In this document: piece by piece, positions 1 to 6,814 of the stretch
How positions within the stretch are numbered: the stretch's first letter is position 1
Layout: the number at the start of each line of letters is the position of its first letter
Assembly (NCBI GenBank): GCA_007119095.1
Contig: SKQI01000098.1
Coordinates: 1 to 17,022, forward strand
Length of the DNA: 17,022 nucleotides
Direction: 5' to 3'
Source: Wenzhouxiangella sp.
Lineage (GTDB): Bacteria; Pseudomonadota; Gammaproteobacteria; Xanthomonadales; Wenzhouxiangellaceae
Position numbers and translations under genes: made by a program
Notes under the pieces: model-generated
Database searches by the model: none
What the model was told of the DNA's origin: nothing
Seen by the model: only the letters and a program-made list of their open reading frames with translations

Positions 1-341
1 ACGCCGTCTTCGCTGCAGCGGCGGCGCAGTGATTCAATAACAGTTTCGGGCACGACCGGCGCCTCTCCCCCCAGTTTCACCAGTCCGATGGCACCGCGGG
101 TGGAACGAATCGGCGTCCAGTCTTCTCCGTTCTGGCTCAGGCGGACAAACAGGTAGCGCGGAAACATGGACTCCAGCGCCAAGCGGCGCTGGCCGCGGCG
201 GGTACGCGCAACCTGCGTTTTCGGCCGAAAAATTTCGAATCCCTGGTGAAGCAGGTTGGTTTCGGCGACGGCATCCTGACGCGGTTTGCAGAAAACCGCA
301 TGCCAATTGCGCCCCGAAACGCTGGAGTGCGGGTCAATCAT
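1..341 (-). CDS. rfaH: Transcription antitermination protein RfaH, N-terminal part (runs off the left edge)
   Basis: This is a NusG-paralogue that, in the known family, is recruited to RNA polymerase paused at ops elements and promotes elongation and translation of long cell-surface operons such as LPS and capsule. 113 codons are visible, and the 3' end lies outside the window; the family is usually about 160-170 residues. The visible part is the NGN domain: WHAVFCKPRQ at the start, then a basic TRRGQRR stretch, FPRYLFVRL, and RSTRGAIGLVKLGG. I prefer RfaH over NusG because of the early WHAVFCKPRQ segment and the RSTRGAIGLV block, which align with E. coli RfaH. The start ATG at 341 is preceded by a strong ribosome binding site, AGGGGGAG, with correct spacing. 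The C-terminal KOW domain, which switches fold in RfaH, cannot be seen here. It lies downstream of the AraC-family gene on the same strand, separated by 103 bases with its own promoter candidate. Confidence 0.85.
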   Translation of the reverse strand, partial: MIDPHSSVSGRNWHAVFCKPRQDAVAETNLLHQGFEIFRPKTQVARTRRGQRRLALESMFPRYLFVRLSQNGEDWTPIRSTRGAIGLVKLGGEAPVVPETVIESLRRRCSEDG

Positions 342-444
342 GCTCCCCCTTGCCAGATGCTGTGATGTTCACCGGTTGAACATTGTTGCCGCAATTTCTG
401 GCTATTGCAAGTCCGAGCCGTTGGCAGCATTGCCGCCTACCGGC
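342..444. other. Intergenic region between rfaH and the araC-type gene
   Basis: This 103-base gap contains the rfaH ribosome binding site, the rfaH promoter candidate and the 367-381 palindrome. A short GGCA/TGCC hairpin lies near the end of the araC-type gene but has no following T-run, so I do not call a terminator. No coding potential is evident. Confidence 0.6.
382..410 (-). promoter_or_regulatory. Candidate sigma70 promoter for rfaH
   Basis: On the minus strand a -35-like TTGCAA (405-410) and a -10-like AACAAT (382-387) are separated by exactly 17 bases. Each matches the consensus at four of six positions. A palindrome, GTTCACCGGTTGAAC (367-381), starts immediately after the -10 box and would sit over the transcription start, which is a common place for a repressor. 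The spacing is seen in the sequence; function is inference. Confidence 0.3.
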
Positions 445-1509
445 TCAATTCTGTCTCCGGCGCATGGCGCCCGGGCTGATCCCGGTCCAGCGCCGGAAAG
501 CACGGCCGAAATTGGCTGGGTCGCCGTAGCCCAGCAATTCGGCAATCCGGCTGACCGGCATATCGGTGTTCTTCAGCCAGTCGCGTGCCAGCGTTAGCCG
601 GACGCGGTCGACCAGGTCGCGGTAACTGCTGTTTTCCGCCTCCAGGCGCCGCATCAGGGTGCGCGGGGAAAGCCCCAGTCGGGCGGCAATGGCATGAAGC
701 CCGGGATTCTGGCCGTGGACGGCCATCAGCTGCTGTTGAACGAGGGCCGAGGTGGGGCCGCTTTCCGAGCCTTGGGCCAATAGTTCCTCGCAACGGCGCA
801 CGGCGCTGGCATGCAAGCCGGGATCCGCCAGCAGGCAGGGCAGCGCCAGCAAAGGTTCGGGAATCCAGATCTGGTAGTGGCGCTGGTCCAGGGAGACCTT
901 GCCCGGCAGGCTACGTCGAAGTTGCCTCGCCCAGGGGCGATAACGTGCCGGCAGTTCGGTATGCAGCTGCTCGCGTTGGCGACCGCTGAGCTCGGACAGC
1001 AGACTCACCAGCGCAATCAGGTTCATTTCCATCAGGAGCTCGCCGGGCGATGGCAAAGCCAGCACGGGCAAGATGCGGATACGCAGCCCTTCAGGCCTGC
1101 TGGTGGTGCTGGCCTGCAATACCGTCCAGGGTGAGCGCAGGCTTTCAAAGCGCACCAGGCAATCGACGGCCGCATCAAGGCTGGTGGCGGTTACAGCGGC
1201 CATGCCCAGCGGCCCGTGGTGGGCGGATTCCAGTTCCAGGGTGGGCTGAATATGCCAGCCTGGCGGACTGATCTCGTCGATCAAGCCTAGCGTGGTCAGC
1301 AGGTCACCGAGGCCGATTCGCGTCTGCTCGCCGCCCAAGCTCGCGATATCGAACGGTGCTCGACCGCCGATGGCCGCTAGCTGGTCCCGGTTCAGCGTCG
1401 GGCTATCCAGAAAACTGGCCAGATAGGTCGCAGGTACCCCGATCGAATTCAGTTCGCTCAAAAAGTCTGCTCCAGATCCACCTGTCCCGTGTTTCCCTTT
1501 TTTCTGCAT
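445..1509 (-). CDS. AraC-family transcriptional regulator (arabinose-binding-like N-terminal domain)
   Basis: This is a probable DNA-binding regulator of about 354 residues. The C-terminal region (about residues 271-354) is a double helix-turn-helix of the AraC/XylS type: LHAIAARLGLSPRTLMRRLE for the first motif, and ISRIAELLGYGDPANFGRAFRRWTG-like sequence for the second. The N-terminal 250 residues resemble the ligand-sensing domain of OruR/ArgR-like AraC proteins (GVPATYLASFLD, then ARRAPFDI-like spacing and a PLGMAAVTA segment). I chose the ATG at 1509 over an in-frame GTG at 1557 and ATG at 1548. A promoter candidate places transcription start near 1542, which is inside the longer forms, and a GGCGGAA stretch precedes 1509. 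It is divergent from alkB with a shared control region, so regulating alkane use, in response to an alkane or fatty-acid-like effector, is a reasonable inference. The effector is not readable from sequence. Confidence 0.85.
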   Translation of the reverse strand: MQKKGKHGTGGSGADFLSELNSIGVPATYLASFLDSPTLNRDQLAAIGGRAPFDIASLGGEQTRIGLGDLLTTLGLIDEISPPGWHIQPTLELESAHHGPLGMAAVTATSLDAAVDCLVRFESLRSPWTVLQASTTSRPEGLRIRILPVLALPSPGELLMEMNLIALVSLLSELSGRQREQLHTELPARYRPWARQLRRSLPGKVSLDQRHYQIWIPEPLLALPCLLADPGLHASAVRRCEELLAQGSESGPTSALVQQQLMAVHGQNPGLHAIAARLGLSPRTLMRRLEAENSSYRDLVDRVRLTLARDWLKNTDMPVSRIAELLGYGDPANFGRAFRRWTGISPGAMRRRQN

Positions 1510-1524
1510 TTCCGCCGATCGTGG

Positions 1525-1550
1525 CAGGAAATGACCACTTCCTGTCATTT
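1525..1550. repeat. Two interleaved inverted repeats, candidate operator between araC-type gene and alkB
   Basis: Two perfect inverted repeats overlap here. CAGGAA (1525-1530) pairs with TTCCTG (1539-1544), with an 8-base spacer. AAATGAC (1529-1535) pairs with GTCATTT (1544-1550), also with an 8-base spacer. Their centres are 5 bases apart. They overlap the start region of the candidate araC promoter and lie just upstream of the alkB -10 candidate. This fits an operator for the divergent regulator that represses its own gene and acts on alkB, although AraC proteins more often bind direct repeats, so another regulator is possible. Confidence 0.5.
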
Positions 1551-1577
1551 TATACACTTTTCGGCGATGGCGTGCAA
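1549..1577 (-). promoter_or_regulatory. Candidate promoter of the araC-type regulator
   Basis: On the minus strand TATAAA (1549-1554, five of six to the -10 consensus) lies 17 bases from TTGCAC (1572-1577, a weak -35). The predicted start is near 1542, giving a leader of about 33 bases to the ATG at 1509. Confidence 0.4.
1551..1556 (+). promoter_or_regulatory. Candidate -10 element of alkB
   Basis: TATACA matches the -10 consensus at four of six positions and overlaps the regulator's -10 box on the other strand. There is no recognisable -35 hexamer; the inverted repeats occupy that position, which would fit an activator-dependent promoter. The leader to the ATG at 1619 would be about 55 bases. 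Confidence 0.3.
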
Positions 1578-1618
1578 GTCAACAATAACGTTTCGCCATC
1601 TCATTGACGTGCAACGCC

Positions 1619-2764
1619 ATGCCTCATCTCGAGTCCTCGCTGGAACTGGGCGGCTACGTGGACCGCAAGCGCCATGCCTGGCTGCTGTCGGTCTTTTATC
1701 CGCTGTTTCCGGTTTATGCCATTGGTCTTCATGCCTGGACCGGCAATGAATGGCTGTTGCTGGTCCCCATCCTGTTTGCGTATACCGTTGTGCCCTTGCT
1801 GGACTGGATACTGGGGGAAGATCAGAGCAACCCGCCGGAAGACGTGGTTCCCGCGCTGGAGGCTGACAGCTACTATCGAATTCTGACCTGGATCACGGTG
1901 CCGCTGCATGTCCTGGCCCTGGTTGTTGCGGTTTGGTACGCAGTCACTGCCGATCTCGGCTGGCTGGGGTGGCTCGCGCTGGTTTATGTCACTGGTCTGG
2001 CCTCGGGGATTGCGGTCAACACAGCCCACGAGATGGGCCACAAGCGTCACTGGATTGACCAACTGCTGTCCCGGATTGCCCTGGCCGTGCCCTTTTATGG
2101 ACACTTCACGACCGAGCACAATTTTGGTCACCACAGCCAGGTGGCCACGCCTGAAGACTGCGCGAGTGCGCGGATGGGCGAGTCCATTTACCGCTTTGCC
2201 CTGCGTGAAATGCCGGGGGGGCTGAAGCGGGCCTGGCGGATCGAGTGCGAGCGACTTCGTCGACGCCATCTGCCCGTCTGGCACTGGCGCAATACCATTC
2301 TCCAGTCCTATATCTTCTCTATCGTGCTGCAAGGCGGCCTGGTGCTGGCGCTGGGCTGGTTGGTGTTGCCCTTCTTGCTGATTCACAACCTGCTGGCCTG
2401 GTTTCAACTCACCAGCGCAAACTATGTCGAACACTATGGCTTGCTCAGGCGGCGTCTTGCCGGTGGTCGCTATGAGCGTTGCCAGCCCCATCACTCATGG
2501 AACAGTAACCACATCTGTTCCAACCTGCTGCTGTTTCATCTCGAGCGTCACTCTGATCATCACGCCAATCCAGGACGTCGCTACCAGTCCCTGCGCCACT
2601 TCGACGACGTGCCCCGTCTGCCCAGCGGCTACTTCGGCATGTTCCTGCTGGCCTACCTGCCGCCGTTGTGGTTCAAGGTCATGAATCGCAGGCTGTTGGC
2701 TTTGCCTCATGTCAATGGCAGCATGGAGCGCGTCAATCGGGAGCCATTGCGCTATAGTCCTTAG
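1619..2764 (+). CDS. alkB: Alkane 1-monooxygenase (AlkB-type, di-iron membrane hydroxylase)
   Basis: AlkB hydroxylates the terminal carbon of n-alkanes in the inner membrane, using electrons from rubredoxin and rubredoxin reductase; it is the first step of alkane breakdown. The 381-residue protein carries all diagnostic motifs: HEMGHKRH (137-144), EHNFGHH followed by VATPEDCASAR (166-185), NYVEHYGLL (268-276) and LERHSDHHANPGRRYQSLR (308 onward). Several hydrophobic spans lie at about 20-60, 90-135 and 230-262. Length fits the family (about 380-410). The ATG at 1619 has no clear ribosome binding site; a TTG at 1604 is an in-frame alternative adding five residues. The second box has Phe where Arg or Lys is common (EHNxGHH) and Cys where Pro is usual after PED. 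No rubredoxin, rubredoxin reductase or alcohol dehydrogenase gene lies nearby, so these partners must be elsewhere. Confidence 0.95.
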   Translation: MPHLESSLELGGYVDRKRHAWLLSVFYPLFPVYAIGLHAWTGNEWLLLVPILFAYTVVPLLDWILGEDQSNPPEDVVPALEADSYYRILTWITVPLHVLALVVAVWYAVTADLGWLGWLALVYVTGLASGIAVNTAHEMGHKRHWIDQLLSRIALAVPFYGHFTTEHNFGHHSQVATPEDCASARMGESIYRFALREMPGGLKRAWRIECERLRRRHLPVWHWRNTILQSYIFSIVLQGGLVLALGWLVLPFLLIHNLLAWFQLTSANYVEHYGLLRRRLAGGRYERCQPHHSWNSNHICSNLLLFHLERHSDHHANPGRRYQSLRHFDDVPRLPSGYFGMFLLAYLPPLWFKVMNRRLLALPHVNGSMERVNREPLRYSP

Positions 2765-2788
2765 CTTTGAAGCAACTGGAGGACAGCC

Positions 2789-3151
2789 ATGGGCCAGTGG
2801 TTCTTTGACAGCGTCAATCTCCTGGTGCATGTGCTTGAGGCCGTCGGGATCGTGGTCATCCTCGGTGGCTTCGTTTATGCCACGGTGATCTATGTCCTGC
2901 ATCTGGGCCGCTGGACGACGCATCAGCTTTACCTCGACTATCGTCGGCGCAGCGTGCGCGGCCTGATTCTCGGCCTGGAGTTCCTGGTTGCCGCCGACAT
3001 TATCAAGACCGTGGCCGTTGAATACACGATGGACAGTGTCATCATGCTGGCGATCATCATCGTTATTCGAACCTTTCTTGTATTCGCGCTGCACCTGGAA
3101 ATCGAGGGTCGTTTCCCTTGGGTGAGCGAAGGCAAGAGCGCCGAAGAATGA
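2789..3151 (+). CDS. Small integral membrane protein, DUF1622 family
   Basis: This 120-residue protein is mostly hydrophobic, with three likely membrane spans at about residues 12-39, 58-78 and 83-103. The layout VGIVVILGGFVYAT, then RGLILGLEFLVAADIIKT, then IIIVIRTFLVFALHLEIEG is that of the DUF1622 family, whose function is unknown. The start ATG has a clear GGAGG ribosome binding site. It begins 24 bases after the alkB stop on the same strand, so co-transcription with alkB is likely, though a role in alkane handling is only inferred from position. Confidence 0.8.
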   Translation: MGQWFFDSVNLLVHVLEAVGIVVILGGFVYATVIYVLHLGRWTTHQLYLDYRRRSVRGLILGLEFLVAADIIKTVAVEYTMDSVIMLAIIIVIRTFLVFALHLEIEGRFPWVSEGKSAEE

Positions 3152-3185
3152 AGCCTGGCTTGTTGCCGTGCAGGTGAGGCCGTGG

Positions 3186-3194
3186 TGGTAAGAT
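3186..3194 (+). promoter_or_regulatory. Candidate extended -10 element upstream of glyA
   Basis: TGGTAAGAT fits the TGn extended -10 pattern with four of six positions in the hexamer. A TTGCCG lies upstream but at a spacing of 20, too long for a good -35. The leader would be about 20 bases. Weak evidence. Confidence 0.22.
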
Positions 3195-3221
3195 TCACGC
3201 TTTATCAAGCTCGAGAATCCC

Positions 3222-4481
3222 ATGTTTGACCGTAGCGAACAGATCGCTGGCTTCGACGATGAACTTGCCCGCGCCATTGCTGCCGAGGAGCAGCGCCAGG
3301 AAGACCATATCGAGCTGATTGCCTCGGAAAACTATGCCAGCCCGCGCGTGCTGGAGGCGCAGGGCTCGGTACTGACCAACAAGTATGCTGAAGGCTACCC
3401 GGGCCGTCGCTACTATGGTGGCTGTGAGCATGTTGATGTCGCCGAAGAACTGGCTATTGCGCGCGTTCGTGAGCTGTTCGGTGCAGGCTATGCCAATGTC
3501 CAGCCGCACTCCGGCTCGCAGGCCAATCAGGCCGTTTTTCTGGCTTTGCTGAAGCCGGGCGACACGATTCTTGGTATGGACCTTTCCGAGGGCGGACACC
3601 TGACGCATGGTGCGAAGGTCAACTTTTCCGGCAAGATATTTAACGCTGTTCACTACGGACTCGACCGCGAGACCGGAGAAATTGACTACGAGCGCATGGA
3701 AGCGCTGGCCCGGGAGCATCAGCCGAAGCTGCTGATCGGCGGTTTCTCGGCCTACTCGCGGGTAGTCGATTGGGTCCGCATGCGTCAGATTGCCGACGCC
3801 GTGGGCGCCTATTTCATCGTTGATATGGCTCACGTGGCCGGATTGATTGCGGCTGGCGTGTACCCGAACCCGGTGCCCCATGCCCACGTGGTTACTTCGA
3901 CCACTCACAAGACCCTGCGCGGACCGCGCGGCGGCATCATCCTGGCCTCGGGCGAAGATGAGAGCCTGACCAAGAAATTCAACTCGCTGGTCTTCCCTGG
4001 CTGTCAGGGTGGACCGCTGATGCACGTGATCGCAGCCAAGGCGGTGGCGTTCCTTGAAGCCCTGCAGCCGGACTTCAAGGCCTACCAGCAGCAGGTCATC
4101 GACAATGCCCGGGCGATGGCCAGCACCACCGTCGAACGGGGCTACAAGGTTGTTTCCGGCGGCACCGACAACCACCTGTTCCTGATTGACCTGATCGACA
4201 AGGACATCACCGGCAAGGATGCCGAAGAAGCCCTGGGCCGGGCCAACATCACGGTCAACAAGAACACCGTGCCGGGCGAGCCGCGTTCCCCCTTTGTCAC
4301 CTCAGGCCTGCGTATTGGCACCCCCGCGGTCACCACCCGCGGATTCCAGCCCGACGACTGCACTGCACTGGCCAACCTGATTTGCGATGTGCTGGACAAG
4401 CTGGGCGATGAAAACGTCGAAGGCGCGGCCAAAGAGGCGGCGTTGGCACTATGCCGGAAATACCCGGTTTACCAAAGGTAA
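3222..4481 (+). CDS. glyA: Serine hydroxymethyltransferase
   Basis: This PLP enzyme interconverts serine plus tetrahydrofolate with glycine plus 5,10-methylene-tetrahydrofolate in the cytoplasm, and is the main source of one-carbon units. At 419 residues it is full length (E. coli 417). Signature segments are IELIASENYASPRVLEAQGS, NKYAEGYPGRRYYGGCEHVD, NVQPHSGSQANQAV and the PLP site VTSTTHKTLRGPRGG, with the Schiff-base lysine at residue 230. The C-terminal part has FVTSGLRIGTPAVTTRG. It opens the conserved glyA-nrdR-rib gene order, but a 92-base gap with odd structure separates it from nrdR, so it may be transcribed separately. Confidence 0.98.
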   Translation: MFDRSEQIAGFDDELARAIAAEEQRQEDHIELIASENYASPRVLEAQGSVLTNKYAEGYPGRRYYGGCEHVDVAEELAIARVRELFGAGYANVQPHSGSQANQAVFLALLKPGDTILGMDLSEGGHLTHGAKVNFSGKIFNAVHYGLDRETGEIDYERMEALAREHQPKLLIGGFSAYSRVVDWVRMRQIADAVGAYFIVDMAHVAGLIAAGVYPNPVPHAHVVTSTTHKTLRGPRGGIILASGEDESLTKKFNSLVFPGCQGGPLMHVIAAKAVAFLEALQPDFKAYQQQVIDNARAMASTTVERGYKVVSGGTDNHLFLIDLIDKDITGKDAEEALGRANITVNKNTVPGEPRSPFVTSGLRIGTPAVTTRGFQPDDCTALANLICDVLDKLGDENVEGAAKEAALALCRKYPVYQR

Positions 4482-4573
4482 TGAATAGGGCAACGGGGAA
4501 AGGGTGAGCCAATGACTGAATTTCAAAAGGTTTTCCCTTTCGCCTTTGCCTTTTTCCCTTTCTCTGTCTAGCC
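4482..4573 (+). promoter_or_regulatory. glyA-nrdR intergenic region with pyrimidine tract and possible alternative hairpins
   Basis: The 38 bases at 4531-4568 are C and T apart from three Gs. They contain an exact 11-base direct repeat, TTTTCCCTTTC, at 4531-4541 and 4552-4562 (21-base period). Upstream, GGGGAAAGGG (4495-4504) can pair with CCCTTTCGCC (4535-4544) with one mismatch, or through GAAAGGG with the second copy at 4556-4562. The two pairings exclude each other. There is no purine-rich ribosome binding site before nrdR. The pattern could be a leader switch or part of a terminator, or just low-complexity DNA. Confidence 0.4.
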
Positions 4574-5080
4574 ATGTGGTGCCCCTTCTGCAATCACACC
4601 GACACCCGTGTCGTTGATTCGCGTCTGACCTCCGACGGTTTCCAGATCCGGCGTCGGCGGGAGTGCGCCGAGTGCGGGGCGCGTTTCAATACCTATGAAA
4701 CCCCGGCGCTGAAGGCGCCAAACGTGATCAAGTCCGATGGTTCGCGCGAGGCGTTCAACGAGGACAAGCTGCGCGGTGGTATCGTCAAGGCATTGGAAAA
4801 GCGGCCGGTTGAAACCCAGGAGGTGGAGCGGGCCATCCGTAAGCTGGTGCGCCAGGTGCGCACTCTGGAAGAGTCGGAGATTTCCAGCCAGCAGATCGGC
4901 GACTGGGTGGCCGGCGAACTTTCGCGGCTGGACCAGGTTGCCTACGTGCGTTTTGCCTCCGTCTATCGTCGCTTCGAGGATGTGCAGGCTTTTCGTGAGG
5001 AAATCGAGCGCCTGGAGCGCGCCAACCCGGGTGCCATTGATCGGCGCCAGATTTCCCTGCTCGATGTCGAGGAACCTTGA
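4574..5080 (+). CDS. nrdR: Transcriptional repressor NrdR of ribonucleotide reductase genes
   Basis: NrdR senses (d)ATP through an ATP-cone and represses nrd operons at paired NrdR boxes. The 168-residue protein has the N-terminal zinc ribbon with Cys3, Cys6, Cys31 and Cys34 (MWCPFC ... RRRECAECGARF). The ATP-cone spans about residues 49-139 (VIKSDGSREAFNEDKL ... YVRFASVYRRFEDV). The start is fixed by the family's MxCPFC opening, although no ribosome binding site precedes it: the upstream bases are nearly all pyrimidines. No NrdR box was seen in this window, so its targets lie elsewhere. It is followed by ribD after 28 bases. Confidence 0.97.
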   Translation: MWCPFCNHTDTRVVDSRLTSDGFQIRRRRECAECGARFNTYETPALKAPNVIKSDGSREAFNEDKLRGGIVKALEKRPVETQEVERAIRKLVRQVRTLEESEISSQQIGDWVAGELSRLDQVAYVRFASVYRRFEDVQAFREEIERLERANPGAIDRRQISLLDVEEP

Positions 5081-5108
5081 GCGGGTGTTCGGCCTGCCTG
5101 GATAGTTC

Positions 5109-6191
5109 ATGAGTTTTTCTGCCGCTGATCATCGCTACATGGCCGAGGCTTTGCGCCTGGCCGAGCTCGGCCGATTGACGGCCGATCCCAATCCGGCCGT
5201 CGGCTGCGTGCTCGTTCAGGGTGATGAAGTGGTTGGCCGCGGCTGGCATCGTGCTGCCGGTGAGCCGCATGCTGAAGTGCTGGCCTTGCGCGAGGCCGGC
5301 ACGCGTTCAAAAGGCGCCGTGGCCTACGTCACGCTGGAGCCCTGCAGCCATCATGGTCGTACGCCGCCGTGTACCGATGCGCTGATCGAAGCAGGGGTAG
5401 GCGAGGTGGTGGTTGCGATGATCGATCCATTTCCGGCCAACGCCGGCCACGGTCTGGAATTGCTGACTCGGGCCGGGATGAAGGTCCGTTCCGGGCTGAT
5501 GGAGACTGCTGCCCGGACGCTGAATCAGGGGTTTGTCAGCCGCTTCGAACGTGGCCGGCCCTGGGTGCGGGTCAAGCTGGCGATCAGTATCGACGGCAGG
5601 ATTGCCGGCCCTGACGGCCAATCGCAGTGGATTACCGGACCGGCTGCGCGCGAAGACACCCAGCGCTGGCGCGCGCGTGCCTCGGCGCTGCTGACCGGCA
5701 TCGGCACCGTGCTTGCTGACGATCCGCGCCTGAACCTGCGCCTGTCCGGCGTCGACCGGCAGCCGCTGCGCGTGGTGGCCGATTCGCAGGCCCGCCTGCC
5801 GTCCAATGCCCGGATGTTGAACCTGCCGGGCGGCATTGTTATTGCCAGCACCCAGCCAGCACCATGGTCCCGCGAGGGCGTGAGCTGGTGGCAGGGCCCG
5901 GCCGATGGGGCGGGGCACCTGGATCTGGGCGCCCTGCTGGACATGCTTGCCGAGCGCCAGGTCAACGAGCTGCATGTGGAAGCCGGCGCGGTGCTTTCCG
6001 GTGCACTGCTGGAAGCGGGCCTGGTCGATGAATTGCTCATTTATCAGGCCCCGGTCCTGCTCGGACAGGGCTGGCCCATGCTGGTGATGCCGGGGATGGA
6101 AAAATTCGATCAGCGTCTCCATCTAGACCTGATCGACAGCCGCCGGCTTGGCCCGGACTGGCGTTTTCTCTACCGGCCGCGGCGCGGCTGA
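5109..6191 (+). CDS. ribD: Bifunctional diaminohydroxyphosphoribosylaminopyrimidine deaminase / 5-amino-6-(5-phosphoribosylamino)uracil reductase
   Basis: RibD performs the second and third steps of riboflavin synthesis: zinc-dependent deamination of the GTP cyclohydrolase II product, then NADPH-dependent ribose reduction. The N-terminal deaminase domain shows DPNPAVGCV (26-34), the zinc ligands and catalytic Glu in HAE (His54, Glu56) and PCSHHGRTPPC (Cys79, Cys88). The reductase domain from about residue 145 shows RPWVRVKLAISIDGRIA, QWITGPAAREDTQRWRARASALLTGIGTVLADDPRL and VEAGAVLSGALLEAGLVDEL. Length 360 is normal. One block usually written DPNPxVxGxG reads DPFPANAGHG here. The ribosome binding site is weak, and the gene probably depends on read-through or coupling from nrdR. 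Confidence 0.97.
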   Translation: MSFSAADHRYMAEALRLAELGRLTADPNPAVGCVLVQGDEVVGRGWHRAAGEPHAEVLALREAGTRSKGAVAYVTLEPCSHHGRTPPCTDALIEAGVGEVVVAMIDPFPANAGHGLELLTRAGMKVRSGLMETAARTLNQGFVSRFERGRPWVRVKLAISIDGRIAGPDGQSQWITGPAAREDTQRWRARASALLTGIGTVLADDPRLNLRLSGVDRQPLRVVADSQARLPSNARMLNLPGGIVIASTQPAPWSREGVSWWQGPADGAGHLDLGALLDMLAERQVNELHVEAGAVLSGALLEAGLVDELLIYQAPVLLGQGWPMLVMPGMEKFDQRLHLDLIDSRRLGPDWRFLYRPRRG

Positions 6192-6214
6192 CAAGCTACC
6201 GGATACTGAAATTC

Positions 6215-6814
6215 ATGTTTACCGGAATCATCCAGTCGCTGGGCACCGTCGCCAGCATAGAAGAACAGCACGACGGCGCCCGCCTGCGGATTGACTGCCC
6301 CGAGCTGAAGCCGGCCGACTGGCAGACTGGCGACAGCATTGCCGTGGCCGGCTGCTGCCTGACCGCGCTGGATATTGATGAGCGCGGTTTCAGTGCCGAT
6401 CTGTCCGGCGAAACCCTGGCCCGAACCAGCCTCGGTCAGCTCGAGCTGGGCAGCCGGGTCAATCTCGAACCGGCCATGGCGGTTGGTGACCGCCTCGGCG
6501 GCCACCTTGTCAGTGGCCACGTCGACGGACTGGCCAGGCTGGTCTCGCTCACGCGCTTGGGCGACAATTGGGGGTTGCGCTTCAGTCTGCCGGCATCGTT
6601 GACGCGTTTCGTTGCCGAAAAGGGCTCAGTGACCCTCGACGGGGTCAGCCTGACGGTCAACGCCGTTGATGATGAGGCTTTCGAGGTCAATATCATCCCG
6701 CATACGCTGGCGGTGACGACCTTGGGCAGGCTGGAAGAAGGACAATCCGTCAATATCGAGGTGGACCTGGTAGCGCGCTACCTGGACCGGCTCCTGGCAC
6801 AACGTGATAGCTGA
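6215..6814 (+). CDS. ribE: Riboflavin synthase, alpha subunit
   Basis: This enzyme dismutates two 6,7-dimethyl-8-ribityllumazine molecules to give riboflavin, the last step of the pathway. The 199-residue protein has two lumazine-binding barrel repeats. The first opens with the invariant MFTGII and contains IAVAGCCLTALDI (42-54), where the family usually has Asn-Gly-Val-Cys rather than Ala-Gly-Cys-Cys. GGHLVSGHVDG lies at 95-105. The second has KGSVTLDGVSLTVN (136-149) and IPHTLAVTTL (161-170). It follows ribD by 23 bases. Its stop codon shares one base with the ribBA start (TGATG). The symbol ribC is used in E. coli for the same enzyme. Confidence 0.97.
   Translation: MFTGIIQSLGTVASIEEQHDGARLRIDCPELKPADWQTGDSIAVAGCCLTALDIDERGFSADLSGETLARTSLGQLELGSRVNLEPAMAVGDRLGGHLVSGHVDGLARLVSLTRLGDNWGLRFSLPASLTRFVAEKGSVTLDGVSLTVNAVDDEAFEVNIIPHTLAVTTLGRLEEGQSVNIEVDLVARYLDRLLAQRDS

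Noticed and set aside
1601..2494. Open frame of 297 codons on the minus strand inside alkB
   Set aside because: It lies fully opposite alkB, which has all family motifs; its translation is rich in Gln, His and Pro with no recognisable domain, typical of an antisense shadow in high-GC DNA.
2495..3277. Open frame of 260 codons on the minus strand spanning the end of alkB and the DUF1622 gene
   Set aside because: It covers two supported genes on the opposite strand and shows no domain or ribosome binding site.
3195..4175. Open frame of 326 codons on the minus strand opposite glyA
   Set aside because: glyA is unmistakable on the other strand, and the antisense product resembles no known family.
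5081..6814. FMN riboswitch in front of riboflavin genes
   Set aside because: The gaps before ribD and ribE are under 30 bases, and ribBA overlaps ribE, so there is no room for the element and its conserved blocks are not seen.
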